From Methanobacteriota archaeon (lineage in GTDB: Archaea; Halobacteriota; Methanosarcinia; Methanosarcinales; Methanosarcinaceae), in assembly GCA_030837265.1 (NCBI GenBank), contig JAUPKV010000082.1, forward strand, positions 1 to 5,707: 5,707 nt of DNA. Reading direction: 5' to 3'. Shown here one piece after another: positions 5,026 to 5,707 of the stretch (its first letter is position 1; the number at the start of each line of letters is the position of its first letter). Both the position numbers and the translations under genes were made by a program. The notes under the pieces were generated by a model that saw only the letters and a list, made by a program, of their open reading frames with translations, made no database searches and had not been told where the DNA came from.

Positions 5026-5707
5026 GTGAGTTTCAGCAACAAAAAAAAATGGAGAGAAACAACTCTTGGTGAAATGCTCACATTCCAAAGAGGATTTGAC
5101 ATTACCAAAAAAGAGCAACATCCAGGGCCTTATCAAGTTATTTCATCTTCTGGACCTAAAAGCACACATTCTGATTTTAAAGTAAAAGGTCCAGGGGTCG
5201 TAATTGGAAGAAAAGGAACACTTGGGAGTATTTTTTATTCTAACAGATCATTCTGGCCTCATGATACCACACTTTGGGTAAAAGATTTTCATGGAAATGA
5301 CGAAAAATGTTCATATTATTTTCTTCAAACCATGAACTTAGAACAATACGATTGTGGGGCATCAAACCCTACCATTAACAGAAATCATATTCACAGTCTT
5401 ACAGTAAACTTTCCTCAATTACCAATCCAAAGAAAAATCGCCTCCATCCTCTCCAGTTACGACGACCTAATCGAAAACAACACCCGCAGAATAGAAATCC
5501 TTGAACAAATGGCAAAGCTGGTTTATGAAGAATGGTTCGTTAAGTTCAGGTTTCCGGGGCATAAATATATAAAAATGATTCCTTCGGAATTAGGGGAGAT
5601 TCCGGAGGGGTGGGAAATAAATAAAATCGGAGATATTTTTACAGTAGTTTTGGGTGGTACTCCCTCTCGAAATAGAGAAGATTATTGGAATGGAAATATT
5701 CCGTGGA
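5026..5707 (+). CDS. hsdS: Type I restriction-modification system, specificity (S) subunit, C-terminus cut by window edge
   Basis: The frame opens at GTG 5026 and remains open for 227 codons to the right edge. HsdS reads the split DNA target and bridges two HsdM subunits. The first target-recognition domain spans about 9-131 and shows family landmarks: W..TTLGE, a QRGFDITK strand, VIGRKGTLG, and PTINRNHI before the linker. The conserved helical linker at about 132-180 begins LPIQRKIASILSSYDDLIEN and continues through an NNTRRIEILEQMA helix to YEEWFVKFRFPG. The second recognition domain starts near IPEGWE (192-197). Typical HsdS is 400-450 residues, so about half is present. It is in the same reading frame as hsdM, separated by TAA and one TTT codon. 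The first recognition domain is markedly A/T-rich while the linker matches hsdM in composition. A run of nine A falls at codons 6-8. No internal stop or frameshift is seen. Confidence 0.96.
   Translation, partial: MSFSNKKKWRETTLGEMLTFQRGFDITKKEQHPGPYQVISSSGPKSTHSDFKVKGPGVVIGRKGTLGSIFYSNRSFWPHDTTLWVKDFHGNDEKCSYYFLQTMNLEQYDCGASNPTINRNHIHSLTVNFPQLPIQRKIASILSSYDDLIENNTRRIEILEQMAKLVYEEWFVKFRFPGHKYIKMIPSELGEIPEGWEINKIGDIFTVVLGGTPSRNREDYWNGNIPW
5041..5049 (+). repeat. A9 homopolymer at codons 6-8 of hsdS
   Basis: Nine consecutive A encode three Lys codons directly after the start of hsdS. Gain or loss of one A would put the rest of the gene out of frame. Such tracts can slip in replication or transcription, and hsd genes are phase-variable in some bacteria, but here the in-frame state is intact and variability is not shown. 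Confidence 0.9.

Noticed and set aside
3882..5136. Minus-strand frames at 3882-4070, 4111-4296, 4791-5108 and 4933-5136, and one at 3459-3647
   Set aside because: They are antisense to hsdM and hsdS, or to the start of hsdM, with low-complexity Ser/Phe-rich translations and no supporting signals.
5026..5707. hsdS as a pseudogene
   Set aside because: The frame is uninterrupted and all visible family landmarks are present; the end is missing only because the window stops.

Overview
The window looks like a chromosomal segment of a methanogenic archaeon, most probably a Methanosarcina-type genome. This is inferred from A/T-rich spacers with archaeal TATA-like boxes, moderate-GC genes (roughly 45-48% where counted by hand), an archaeal-style Shine-Dalgarno (GAGGTGAT), and the general look of the proteins. 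No rRNA, tRNA or marker gene confirms it.

Layout: (1) Positions 1-1391, minus strand, hold most of an M20-family aminoacyl-histidine dipeptidase (pepD-like). Its last ~20-30 residues lie beyond the left edge. (2) Positions 1392-2032 are a long repeat-rich spacer containing three families of short tandem repeats and several TATA-like boxes. (3) Positions 2033 (or 1967)-3139, plus strand, encode a conserved but functionally unknown polytopic membrane protein. (4) Positions 3140-3495 are a spacer. It contains a probable 29-residue gene on the minus strand with a near-perfect Shine-Dalgarno, and, facing the other way, a promoter whose TATA box sits at the centre of a 12-bp-arm inverted repeat. 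(5) Positions 3502-5022 (hsdM) and 5026 to the right edge (hsdS, cut off) are the modification and specificity subunits of a Type I restriction-modification system. The hsdR restriction subunit is not in the window.

HsdM supplies the N6-adenine methyltransferase active site, and HsdS chooses the DNA sequence through two target-recognition domains, of which the first and the start of the second are visible. The two genes are tightly coupled: one stop codon and one further codon separate them in the same frame, and the hsdS ribosome binding site lies inside the end of hsdM. The first recognition domain is much more A/T-rich than hsdM and than the conserved linker of HsdS, consistent with domain exchange.

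No clearly new multi-gene system is visible. The points most worth a second look are the inverted repeat centred on the hsd TATA box, the tiny divergent gene beside it, the A9 tract at codons 6-8 of hsdS, and the 18-bp tandem repeats in front of the unknown membrane protein.
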